64,000 nt of DNA, from the NCBI RefSeq assembly GCF_001544555.2, contig NZ_FCOK02000043.1, positions 1 to 64,000 of the forward strand, in the 5' to 3' direction. The stretch's first letter is position 1. Each line of letters begins with the position of its first letter. The DNA is from Caballeronia udeis. Lineage in GTDB: Bacteria; Pseudomonadota; Gammaproteobacteria; Burkholderiales; Burkholderiaceae. The translations under genes and the position numbers were made by a program. Positions 27,269-35,151 of the stretch are shown here, in pieces. A model generated the notes under the pieces. The model was not told the DNA's origin, ran no database searches, and saw only the letters and a list, made by a program, of their open reading frames with translations.

Positions 27269-28667
27269 ACTCCATCGCACAACAAGCTTCCGGCTCGCGA
27301 CGCTGTTCCTCGCAATGTTCGGCTTCGCCTCCATCCTCCTGTTCGGTTATCTGTATGTGGAGATCACCGGTTTCGAGACGGAGCGGGTGGATGAGTGGCT
27401 GCGTCGCGAGCACGCAGAGTTGATTCGCGACAAGCCGGACGATCTCGTCGCCCGCTTCGAAAATCAGAACAAGTACGATTTGCACATGCAACGTCCGTTC
27501 GGTCTTTTCGACGCCAGCGGGCATCATCTGGCGGGTGGATATCCCGGTGATCGCCCGGTTATTCCGGCCTTCGACACGCCGTTCACGCTGCGCCTTCATG
27601 GCCTGCCACATAACCCTCCGGGCCGTTGCATCGCCGCGGGTTTCCCGGGCGGCCGAGTCGCGATTCAATGCCAGAACACGCGCGAGCTCGATCACTTCGA
27701 TGAAGAACTGCTGCACGCCCTGCTCTCCGCCGCAGTGCTGACGCTGGTGGTCGGGCTGCTGGGCGCGGCGCTGATCGGGGTGGGCTCGGTGCGCCGCCTG
27801 GATGCAGTCACCGCGAGCATCAAGGAAATCGTCGCGGGCAACCTGAGCCAGCGTCTGCCCATGCGTTCGAAGCAGGACGATCTCGACCGGCTGGTGCGCG
27901 TGGTGAACGGCATGCTCGATGAAATCGAGCGTCTGATGCGCGAGGTCAAGGGTGTATGCGACGCTATTGCACACGACCTGCGCACGCCGCTCACGCGCCT
28001 GATCGCCGGCCTCGAGCGAGCACTGCGGCGCGCGCAGACGAAAGAGGAATATCGCGCCGCGCTCGAAAATACGCTTGCCGAAGCGGGCGGCATGTTACGC
28101 ACCTTTAATGCGCTTTTGCGCATCTCCGAGATTGAAAGCGGCGTGCGGCGGGAGAGTTTCGAGCCGGTGGATCTTGCTGCGGTGGCAATGGATGCCGTCG
28201 AACTGTATGAGCCGGCAGCGGAGGACAAGGACATCTCGCTCGTGTTGGAGCGGTCATCTCCCGAGCCTTATCCGATGCTTGGAGACCCCAGTCTGCTGTT
28301 CGAGGCGCTCGCCAATCTCGTGGAAAACGCCATCAAGTTCGCGCCGCCGGAAGGCCATGTTTGCGTGCGCCTGTTCAGCGACGCCAGCGACTTCGGCGTG
28401 TCGATCCGCGACAACGGCCCCGGCATCTCCGTCGAGGAACGTCAAGCCGTACTGGGACGTTTCTATCGCGGTGAAGCGAGCCGGCATACACCCGGCAACG
28501 GACTCGGGCTGAGCCTGGCGAATGCGGTAGCCGCGATGCACGGCATGGAAATCCGCTTCGCGGACGTACAGGCAGGGTGCGAAGTACAGTTGGCTAAACC
28601 CCATGAGTCACCCGACGCCCGCAACAGCAGCCGCGAAGCAGTCAGCGCGTTAAGCACCTCTGGTTGA
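27255..28667 (+). CDS. Sensor histidine kinase partner of the 26585 regulator
   Basis: A 470-residue kinase with TM1 at about residues 13-36, a periplasmic domain of about 120 residues containing two cysteines (GRCIAAG and AIQCQN), TM2 at about 158-180 (VLTLVVGLLGAALIGVG), HAMP, the H box CDAIAHDLRTPLTRL, the N box NLVENAIKFAPP, G1 DNGPGI and G2 GNGLGLSLANAV. This matches the heavy-metal/PmrB-like branch. Translation starts at GTG 27255 inside the end of the regulator gene. The linkage to an RND operon fits a sensor of envelope stress or toxic compounds. Confidence 0.92.
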   Translation: MRLTELHRTTSFRLATLFLAMFGFASILLFGYLYVEITGFETERVDEWLRREHAELIRDKPDDLVARFENQNKYDLHMQRPFGLFDASGHHLAGGYPGDRPVIPAFDTPFTLRLHGLPHNPPGRCIAAGFPGGRVAIQCQNTRELDHFDEELLHALLSAAVLTLVVGLLGAALIGVGSVRRLDAVTASIKEIVAGNLSQRLPMRSKQDDLDRLVRVVNGMLDEIERLMREVKGVCDAIAHDLRTPLTRLIAGLERALRRAQTKEEYRAALENTLAEAGGMLRTFNALLRISEIESGVRRESFEPVDLAAVAMDAVELYEPAAEDKDISLVLERSSPEPYPMLGDPSLLFEALANLVENAIKFAPPEGHVCVRLFSDASDFGVSIRDNGPGISVEERQAVLGRFYRGEASRHTPGNGLGLSLANAVAAMHGMEIRFADVQAGCEVQLAKPHESPDARNSSREAVSALSTSG

Positions 28668-28668
28668 C

Positions 28669-28827
28669 GGTCCGCCGGCGTCGTCAACGGTCAGCATTAG
28701 CAACGCGGGACGCGCTGCACTGGCGGAAGCAACTGAATCAGCCGCGACCACAGCGAAAGAAGCGGGCAGCGGCGATCGGCAAGCGCAAAGATTGCTGGCC
28801 AAGGAGGCCGCTAGCAAGATCGGCTAG
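28669..28827 (+). pseudogene. C-terminal remnant of a small hypothetical protein
   Basis: Directly after the kinase stop, another frame is open for 53 codons with coding-like composition. It reads TVSISNAGRAALAEATESAA, then DRQAQRLLAKEAASKIG, then a stop. A stop just upstream (28651) and the lack of a start or ribosome-binding site argue that only the tail of a gene is left. The style (TVSIS-AGRAAL and LLAKEAA) recalls small hypothetical proteins of Burkholderiaceae, from memory only. The rest of the gap to 29037 shows nothing I recognise. Confidence 0.35.
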
Positions 28828-29037
28828 GTCGCGGCAGGCGCCTTCGAGGCTGCGGGAGAGCAGCCTCGTTTTGAAAACTCCGATCTCTGGCCCGTGGCGG
28901 CGAGCGCGGGCAGCGGCACGACACGAGACGAAACAGCGACACGGCTCAATCCCTTGCCGAGGCGTTCGCCCGTCCTGTCAACGCGGCAACGATCAGGAAT
29001 ACGTAAAGTGAGTCCAGAAGCTTTATTGATAGCGTGG

Positions 29038-29790
29038 TCACGTTTCCTGACCCCGAGACGAACGCGCCAGATCCGTTGATCCGGTCGGGGATGCGCGCCA
29101 GGTGAGCAATAGAATCGCGAGCGCCGATCCGGTTATTGAAGCGCTGGGGACCAGTGACAGAAGAAAGGCCAGGACATCGCCAACGTTGGTGCCCCACCAC
29201 CTCACGCCGACGACAGCCACCCAGTAGCTTGTTGCACCGAGCCAATTCATGCGCGTTCTTGCGGTCCAGATAAGAAGCAGAGCTAGCGTTGCAATTGAAG
29301 CGGATATCGGAACCCCGATTTTGACTGAGTTGAACGAGTGACCGAGTGCGTCGCCGATCACCGTTCCAAGAGACCCCGCCAACAGCATTGTCAGCCAATA
29401 TAAGCCGCCCGTTGCTGGCAAGGTGCCCTTGATCTGCTTCAACTTTGATCGATGTTGCAGCACCAAGATTCCACCAAGAAGCAACACTAACGCGGCAATA
29501 ACGTTTAAGTACGTGAGATGGGCCTGGTCTATAGAGTAATCAGCGATATTGGTTGCCGCCGCTCGCACAACGAGGATAGCGATCCAATAGAAAGCTTCGC
29601 TTCCTCGGGCAGTTGCGCGTTCGGCGGACATCAAGAGCGCAAACATAAACGCCAGCATGATAAGGCCCGAGAGCGCGCTCACTTTAAGAACGTCAGGAAT
29701 GGTATCGCCCAAGTTTGTTCCGCACATGCTTGCGACCAGGATTGCCGCCCAGTATCTGGGGCCAACTTTTGGGGTTACCTTCAAGTACAT
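29038..29790 (-). CDS. COG4705-like integral membrane protein with four internal repeats
   Basis: A 250-residue polytopic membrane protein with about eight predicted TM segments. The sequence is built of four repeats, each opening with a YW pair and a helix that ends in a GTNxGD-type motif: YW at 13, 68, 131 and 189, with GTNLGD (24-29), ATNIAD (79-84), GTVIGD (142-147) and GTNVGD (200-205). This matches the style of uncharacterised membrane-anchored proteins of COG4705. The polar Thr/Asn/Asp in successive helices suggest a transport or ion-binding role, but none is known. AGGAG precedes ATG at 29790. It is a single gene. Confidence 0.8.
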   Translation of the reverse strand: MYLKVTPKVGPRYWAAILVASMCGTNLGDTIPDVLKVSALSGLIMLAFMFALLMSAERATARGSEAFYWIAILVVRAAATNIADYSIDQAHLTYLNVIAALVLLLGGILVLQHRSKLKQIKGTLPATGGLYWLTMLLAGSLGTVIGDALGHSFNSVKIGVPISASIATLALLLIWTARTRMNWLGATSYWVAVVGVRWWGTNVGDVLAFLLSLVPSASITGSALAILLLTWRASPTGSTDLARSSRGQET

Positions 29791-30259
29791 CAGGCGCTCC
29801 TATTAGTAGTTCGACGAGACAGGATCTATCTCGGCCGCGGCGGGCGCCCGAGTTCCGGTCACGCCGGTATTGGCGATTTGTCGATCCATGTACGCTTTGG
29901 CTGACACCGCGAGATTGGCGAAGACAACGGGCGGACGCCGCTAGTAAAGGCAACACACCCGCGTCCGGCAATTCCATAATCGCCCGGATCGACTTACGCG
30001 ACACTTACGTGCTGGTCGTTCATCGACGGTGTTGCGCTTGCTGGTGGTCCCTGTCGTGTTCACCTGCGTGGATGCATTCAGACGAAAAGCCGCGGCGCTG
30101 ACCCTATGGATGGCGTTGCGCAAGAGCCCGCAATGAGCGCGGTTTCGCGTCATTAGCCCGGTACTTTTGTACGCAGCAATCCGGTCGGCGAGTAAGTGAG
30201 CAGTAAGTCAGGGAGCCTTAAAGTCGGGTCCGTCATTCCCCCTCTTCAAAGGCACAACT
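29791..30259. other. Divergent intergenic region
   Basis: This 469-base gap separates the COG4705-like gene and the MipA gene. It presumably carries both promoters. No gene, RNA or strong hairpin was recognised. Confidence 0.4.
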
Positions 30260-31081
30260 GTGAGAAAACTTCTTCACCGTAGGACCCGATTGCTGCTCAC
30301 CGTCGCATCGGTCATGCTGCATTCGGGGGCGGTTTGGGCAGCAGACGGCCTCACAAAAGATCCGTCCGAGACAGACGACACAGGATTCACCGTCCTCAGC
30401 AATGCAACCAACGTCACGCATTGGGGTCTCGGTGCCGGTGTTGGCCTTGAGGGCGCGCCTTACAAGGGATACGGCTCAAAGGTCACGCCCATTCCGCTGA
30501 TCTACTTCGACGACAAGTGGATACACGCGCTTGGCACCACGCTGGACCTGAAAATAGGCAAGTGGAGCAGCGTGCTGTTCACACTGCGCGGCCAATATGC
30601 GATCGGCGATGGGTACAAAGGCTCGGATGCGCCGATCCTGAATGGCATGCAAAACCGTAACGGCGCGTTCTGGTTCGGCCCGGCGCTTGCCTGGCACACC
30701 GGCTATGGCACGCTCTCGGGCGACTTCCTGACGGGTGGGAACAAGGGACAGAAAGCAAGCATCGAGTTTGCGAAGGCCCTGGAATACGGCAGCTTTTCAG
30801 TCGAGCCACATGTAGGCGCCGAATGGCTCAGCAGCAAATACGTCGACTACTACTATGGCGTGAGGTCGTCGGAAGTGCGGGCTGGACGGCCCGCTTACAC
30901 CGGGAAAGCGGCTTACAATGTGTCCATCGGTACCAAGGTTGACTATCGATTCACACCCCACCAGCTCGTGTTCTTCGACGTTGGCGTAACGCACCTGAGC
31001 AGCGGGATCACCGACAGTCCGCTGGTCGGCAAGCGATTTGTCCCCGAGGTCAGGCTCGGCTACCTCTATCAATTCAAGTGA
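30260..31081 (+). CDS. MipA/OmpV-family outer-membrane protein
   Basis: A 273-residue outer-membrane beta-barrel. It has a signal peptide (RKLLHRRTRLLLTVASVMLH, with cleavage after AVWA near residue 28). The mature part contains alternating amphipathic strands with the family hallmarks LGAGVGLEGAPYKGYG, PLIYFDDKWIHALG and a C-terminal aromatic strand ending YLYQFK. MipA proteins scaffold murein synthase and lytic enzymes in E. coli; OmpV-like members respond to salt or polymyxin. Translation starts at GTG 30260 with AAAGG seven bases upstream. It is followed after ten bases by a response regulator, so it is probably both a target of and co-transcribed with the two-component genes. Confidence 0.9.
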   Translation: MRKLLHRRTRLLLTVASVMLHSGAVWAADGLTKDPSETDDTGFTVLSNATNVTHWGLGAGVGLEGAPYKGYGSKVTPIPLIYFDDKWIHALGTTLDLKIGKWSSVLFTLRGQYAIGDGYKGSDAPILNGMQNRNGAFWFGPALAWHTGYGTLSGDFLTGGNKGQKASIEFAKALEYGSFSVEPHVGAEWLSSKYVDYYYGVRSSEVRAGRPAYTGKAAYNVSIGTKVDYRFTPHQLVFFDVGVTHLSSGITDSPLVGKRFVPEVRLGYLYQFK

Positions 31082-31091
31082 GCACCGCTCC

Positions 31092-31775
31092 ATGTCGCGA
31101 GTCGCACTGGTCGAAGACCACGCACGTTTGGCGGGAATGATCCGGCAAGCGCTGTCAGGCGCGGGAATCGAGACCGATATCTTCAGCAATCTATCGGAAG
31201 CCCATTACGGCATCAGCCAGGCGAACTATGCTGTCCTGATCCTCGACCGTGGATTGCCCGACGGTGACGGGCTCGCATTTCTGCGCAAGTTACGTGAAGC
31301 CGGACGGATGATGCCGTGCCTGATGCTGACCGCGCGGGACGCTTTGCATGACCGGATCGACGGCCTGGAAACCGGTGCGGACGACTACGTCACCAAACCG
31401 TTCGCCATGAGTGAACTGGTCGCGCGCGTGCGCACGCTGATGCGGCGGCCGGCCGAACTCACAACGCTGATTCAGAGTTTCGCGGACATCGCGGTCGACC
31501 CGCAACAACATGCCCTGCGTTGCGGCGACCAGTCGATCATGCTTTCGCCAACCGAGCTGCAGATCATGTTGACCCTGCTCAAGGCGGCTGGCCAGACCGT
31601 CCGGCATTCGGCACTGGAACACGCTGCCTGGGGATTAGGGGAAGCGGTCACGCCGAACGCGCTTGAGGTGACCATTCACCGCTTGCGCAAGAAGCTGCTG
31701 GCGATCAATGCGACCACGCGTCTTGCCAACGTCCGGGGCGCGGGCTTTGCGCTGCAAAAGCTGGACTCTGACTGA
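31092..31775 (+). CDS. OmpR-family response regulator
   Basis: A 227-residue regulator. The receiver contains LVEDHARLAG, phospho-acceptor Asp in YAVLILDRGLPDGDG, Thr in LMLTARD and Lys in YVTKPFA. The winged helix ends in EVTIHRLRKKLLA and VRGAGFALQ. It starts ten bases after the mipA stop and ends about 40 bases before a second, atypical regulator. Together with the kinase at 32725 these form a MipA-regulator-regulator-kinase cluster. This regulator retains all phosphorylation residues and is the probable direct partner of the kinase. Confidence 0.92.
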   Translation: MSRVALVEDHARLAGMIRQALSGAGIETDIFSNLSEAHYGISQANYAVLILDRGLPDGDGLAFLRKLREAGRMMPCLMLTARDALHDRIDGLETGADDYVTKPFAMSELVARVRTLMRRPAELTTLIQSFADIAVDPQQHALRCGDQSIMLSPTELQIMLTLLKAAGQTVRHSALEHAAWGLGEAVTPNALEVTIHRLRKKLLAINATTRLANVRGAGFALQKLDSD

Positions 31776-31816
31776 TGTGCACGCGCGAGCTCCCTGAGCC
31801 GCGATGTGAGGACTCC

Positions 31817-32605
31817 ATGAAGCAACTTATCCTTGTGGTCGACGGTGACGCGAGTTGTCGCGACGCGCTGCGTACGACCTTACAGGCGAGCGGCTACGAC
31901 GTCGCAGTCTTATACAACGCCAGCAAAGTCGCCCGGCGCATCGAGGCTGAGCGGCCCACGCTGATGGTCATGGCCGGTGGTGCATCCAGCGGCGATGGTC
32001 TGGCGGCATTGCAAGCACTGCAGGCTCTCCGGACGTCTCAGGACGACCTGCCGATCATCATGCTCGGCGAGCAACGCGACGAGACAGAGCGCATCATTGC
32101 GCTTGAGTGCGGTGCAGACGACGTCATCTCGAAGCCCTTCAATGTACAAGAAGTACTGGTCAGGATTCGAAATGTGCTCAGGCGGGTTCAACGTCACCGT
32201 CTTCAGGATCCGGTCTGGAGAGCGCCGTATGAATTCAATGGATTCAGACTGGATTTTGCATGGCGCAGTCTCACTTATCATGGAAAACCGGTCTCGCTTA
32301 CGCAGAACGAGTACGCAATCCTCGCGCTGCTCGTGACGGCGCCGGGAAGAGTTTTTACCAAGGCTGCCATTGTCCAGTGCATTGCGGCTGACGCTCCTGA
32401 CGCGCAAGGGGACGCAGGTGTCTGGGTGCATCGTCTGCGCTCGCGGATCAAACGCGTGGCCGGGGTTTGTGAAATCATAGAAACCGTGCGCGGAAAGGGC
32501 TATGCGTTTAATCTCGACCCGGGGCGAACGCATCGCACCGCATTTCAAAACGTCCGGGTAGATGTCCTGCCTCCGCAAACCGCGACGCGAGGCAGTGCCG
32601 GGTGA
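31817..32605 (+). CDS. Atypical OmpR-type regulator with degenerate receiver
   Basis: A 262-residue protein with an OmpR-like layout: receiver (about 1-120) and winged helix (about 150-250, ending VWVHRLRSRIKRV and TVRGKGYAFNL). The receiver keeps the N-terminal acidic pair (VVDGDAS, D9 and D11) and the lysine (VISKPFN). The phospho-acceptor position is replaced: the usual DxxLP segment reads LMVMAGGASSGDG, with Ala at residue 53. The conserved Thr/Ser is Gly (IIMLGEQ). It should not be phosphorylated in the normal way and is probably a constitutive, ligand- or partner-controlled regulator. The start at 31817 has GAGG five bases upstream. The C-terminal about 20 residues are non-conserved. 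Confidence 0.88.
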   Translation: MKQLILVVDGDASCRDALRTTLQASGYDVAVLYNASKVARRIEAERPTLMVMAGGASSGDGLAALQALQALRTSQDDLPIIMLGEQRDETERIIALECGADDVISKPFNVQEVLVRIRNVLRRVQRHRLQDPVWRAPYEFNGFRLDFAWRSLTYHGKPVSLTQNEYAILALLVTAPGRVFTKAAIVQCIAADAPDAQGDAGVWVHRLRSRIKRVAGVCEIIETVRGKGYAFNLDPGRTHRTAFQNVRVDVLPPQTATRGSAG

Positions 32606-32724
32606 TGTCCGGGCGCGGTCATTCGTTTGATCCGACCTGAAAAATCCGCAAGGGCAATCGACAACACAAAAAATATAACTGGCTTTCCCTTCGCAGCAGC
32701 CGTTGACAGATACGGAGAGCAATC

Positions 32725-34080
32725 ATGTTCCACTACTGGATTAGAAGCCTGTCCGTGCGCTTGTGGGTCACCAGCGTTGCCGCCCTCGCGGCAAGTCTTA
32801 CTGTCATTGCCGCGATCGTCCTCTATGGATTCAATCACTTTCCGCCCGAGCGATTCCGAACCCTGGAAAACATGAAAATGGCCCAACACGTCGCAGCAGG
32901 GTTGAGCTTCGACGAATCCGGCCGACCGATGTCGATCAAGGTCGACGAGCGCACCACATGGCTTTTCAATGCAGCGCCGACCGAGCTTTTATATCGGGTG
33001 CTCGATGAGTCTGGCCGAGTCGTGCTTGCGTCGCGAGGCGCACGTAACAGCGATCCATGGGACGTCGGGGACCTTGCCTCCGCTGTCGGCACGATGAGGC
33101 ATACAACCATAGCGGGCAGAAAGTTCGACGTAGTAACACTGGAGATCCGCCATGGGCAGGCGTGGTTCTTCGTACAGAGCGCGGCAAGCGAAGCCTTTAA
33201 CCGGGCGGCTCTTGGCGAAAAGATCGAGCCGATTCCGGAGATTGTCGCATTCACCCTTTTGATCGCGACCATCGTCTTTGGCCTGACGCTGACCTTTACC
33301 GTGCGCAGGGTGCTGCGGCCTCTTAGGCAAGCGTCGAGCGCCGCCGCATCGATCACGCCTCAGAATCTTGAAACCCGCCTGTCGGTCGAGGGTCTTCCCA
33401 GTGAAATCAAACCGCTTCTCACCGCGTTTAATGAGGCGCTTGCGCGGCTTGAAAATGGCTTTGCCGTGCAGCAGCAGTTTCTTGCTTCCGCCGCGCATGA
33501 ACTCCAGACGCCACTGACCTTGATCAGAGGACAGATCGAACTCCAGCCCGAGATTGAGAACAAGGATCTGCTGTTCCGCGAGATCGATTTGATGGCGCGG
33601 CAAGTTCGGCAACTGCTGCACCTCGCAGAAGTCAGCGAATCGCAGAACTTTAATTTTTCCGATGTAGACAGGGTCGCTGTCGCGGAAGACGTAGTGGGCT
33701 ATCTGGCGCGAAAGGCGGATCAAAAGCAGGTGAAACTGCATATCGACGCGCCCATCGTTCCCGCGTCAATGCGTGCCGACAGAAGCGCCCTCTTTATCCT
33801 GCTAAAAAATATTGTCGAGAACGCGATCAACGCCACACCGCCCTTCGGGTCGGTCATGGTTCTGGTCGATAACAAAACCATTCGGATCCAGGACGAAGGC
33901 TCGGGCGTCGATCCGGAGTACCTGCCTTTTTTGTTTGATCGATTCTGGCGTGCTCCCGGCGCCCGCCACGATGGTGCAGGATTGGGTCTGGCCATCTGCC
34001 GCGAAATTGCGTTGGCGCATAACTGGCGGCTTACCGTTAAAAACCTGGTATCGGGAACACAATTTATTGTGTGGTTCTAG
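32725..34080 (+). CDS. Membrane sensor histidine kinase, paralogue of the 13390 kinase
   Basis: A 451-residue kinase with TM1 (about 14-37), a periplasmic domain, TM2 (about 178-197, TLLIATIVFGLTLTF), HAMP, the H box SAAHELQTPLTLIRG, the N box NIVENAINATPP, G1 DEGSGVD (a slightly altered G1) and G2 GAGLGLAICREI. ATG follows GGAGAG. It has the same length and domain layout as the orphan kinase at 13390 and is near-identical over long cytoplasmic stretches (e.g. LENGF-VQQQFLASAAHEL). The periplasmic halves differ more. It is the last gene of the MipA/two-regulator cluster. Confidence 0.93.
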   Translation: MFHYWIRSLSVRLWVTSVAALAASLTVIAAIVLYGFNHFPPERFRTLENMKMAQHVAAGLSFDESGRPMSIKVDERTTWLFNAAPTELLYRVLDESGRVVLASRGARNSDPWDVGDLASAVGTMRHTTIAGRKFDVVTLEIRHGQAWFFVQSAASEAFNRAALGEKIEPIPEIVAFTLLIATIVFGLTLTFTVRRVLRPLRQASSAAASITPQNLETRLSVEGLPSEIKPLLTAFNEALARLENGFAVQQQFLASAAHELQTPLTLIRGQIELQPEIENKDLLFREIDLMARQVRQLLHLAEVSESQNFNFSDVDRVAVAEDVVGYLARKADQKQVKLHIDAPIVPASMRADRSALFILLKNIVENAINATPPFGSVMVLVDNKTIRIQDEGSGVDPEYLPFLFDRFWRAPGARHDGAGLGLAICREIALAHNWRLTVKNLVSGTQFIVWF

Positions 34081-34197
34081 CTGGACTGGAGAAGCCGTGA
34101 CGTCCACGGCAAAGCAGCGTTCATCGCACCACAACCGCACGTGGTACCCGCATCGCCTCGCGCGCGCTCCCTGCAGATCCGTTAGCCCTGGCGGCGC

Positions 34198-35130
34198 TCA
34201 AATTTCCAGTCGCCTGCGATCGCGGATCAAAGCCATTAGCCGCCGATCACGCCATTGCACGCGTGCGTCCCAGTCCTTGAGCGACAATTCGGCGCGCCGC
34301 TCGCCGGCCACACGCGCCACAAGTTCGGGAGTCCACGGATCGTGCTGGCCTCGTGAAGCGCCCATTCGCTCGTAGGCAGGACCCATCTTTTTCGCGTGGG
34401 ATTCGATCCCGCCACGCGTGTTGAGGTCGACCGTCTCGAACGGCCCGGTCACCGACCAGCGCAGGCCCACGCCATCGCGTACCACGCGGTCGATATCACT
34501 CACGGACGCCACGCCGTCACGCACAAGGCAATACGCTTCCCGCAATAAGGCGCCCTGCAGCCTGTTGAAAATAAAGCCTTCTATTTCGTTCGCCACTTGA
34601 ACCGCGCTCATCCCGGCCTCTTCGTAAAGCGCGTTCGCGCGAGCAATGGTCTCGCCGGAGGTGAACGGCGCGGCCACGATCTCGATCACGGAAATCAGAT
34701 ACGGCGGATTGCCAGGATGCGCCACGAGGCACCGTTCGCGACCGCGCAACGCATCCGCAAAAGAGGAAACCGTCAGGGCGGACGACGAACTCGCCAGCAC
34801 CGCGTCGGCGGAGGCATATTCATCGATCTGCATGAACAGCTCGCGCTTGAGGTCCGCTCGCTCAGGCGCGCATTCCTGCACGAGCACGGCGTCACGAACG
34901 GTATCGGCGAGGTTGTCGAGCACGACAATGCGAGCCAGCACGGACTCCGTTGAATCATTCAGCAAACCGAATTCAGCAAGGTCATCCAGGCGCGCCCGCA
35001 CTTCCGGCTCTACTGCACGCCGCCGTTCCTCAGCCGGGTCGTACAGACGTACCTTGAAACCCGAACGCGCGAACACAATGCAAAACGCCACACCAATACT
35101 TCCCCCGCCGACTATTGCTACCGTCCTCAT
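34198..35130 (-). CDS. 3-hydroxyacyl-CoA dehydrogenase-like NAD-dependent oxidoreductase
   Basis: A 310-residue two-domain dehydrogenase of the 3HCDH / L-carnitine dehydrogenase / lambda-crystallin type. The N-terminal Rossmann fold has VAIVGGGSIGVAFC and LYDP. The catalytic region reads LVAHPGNPPYLISVIEIV, where most relatives have HPFNPP; the C-terminal domain has NEIEGFIFNRLQGALLREA. It oxidises a 3-hydroxy acid or acyl compound; the exact substrate is unknown, but in this island a hydroxylated amine or amino-acid derivative is plausible. A strong GGAGG precedes ATG at 35130. It starts 21 bases after the ATP-NAD-kinase-like gene, so the two form an operon. Confidence 0.85.
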   Translation of the reverse strand: MRTVAIVGGGSIGVAFCIVFARSGFKVRLYDPAEERRRAVEPEVRARLDDLAEFGLLNDSTESVLARIVVLDNLADTVRDAVLVQECAPERADLKRELFMQIDEYASADAVLASSSSALTVSSFADALRGRERCLVAHPGNPPYLISVIEIVAAPFTSGETIARANALYEEAGMSAVQVANEIEGFIFNRLQGALLREAYCLVRDGVASVSDIDRVVRDGVGLRWSVTGPFETVDLNTRGGIESHAKKMGPAYERMGASRGQHDPWTPELVARVAGERRAELSLKDWDARVQWRDRRLMALIRDRRRLEI

Positions 35131-35151
35131 CGTTCCTCCGTGTCTGAGCTT

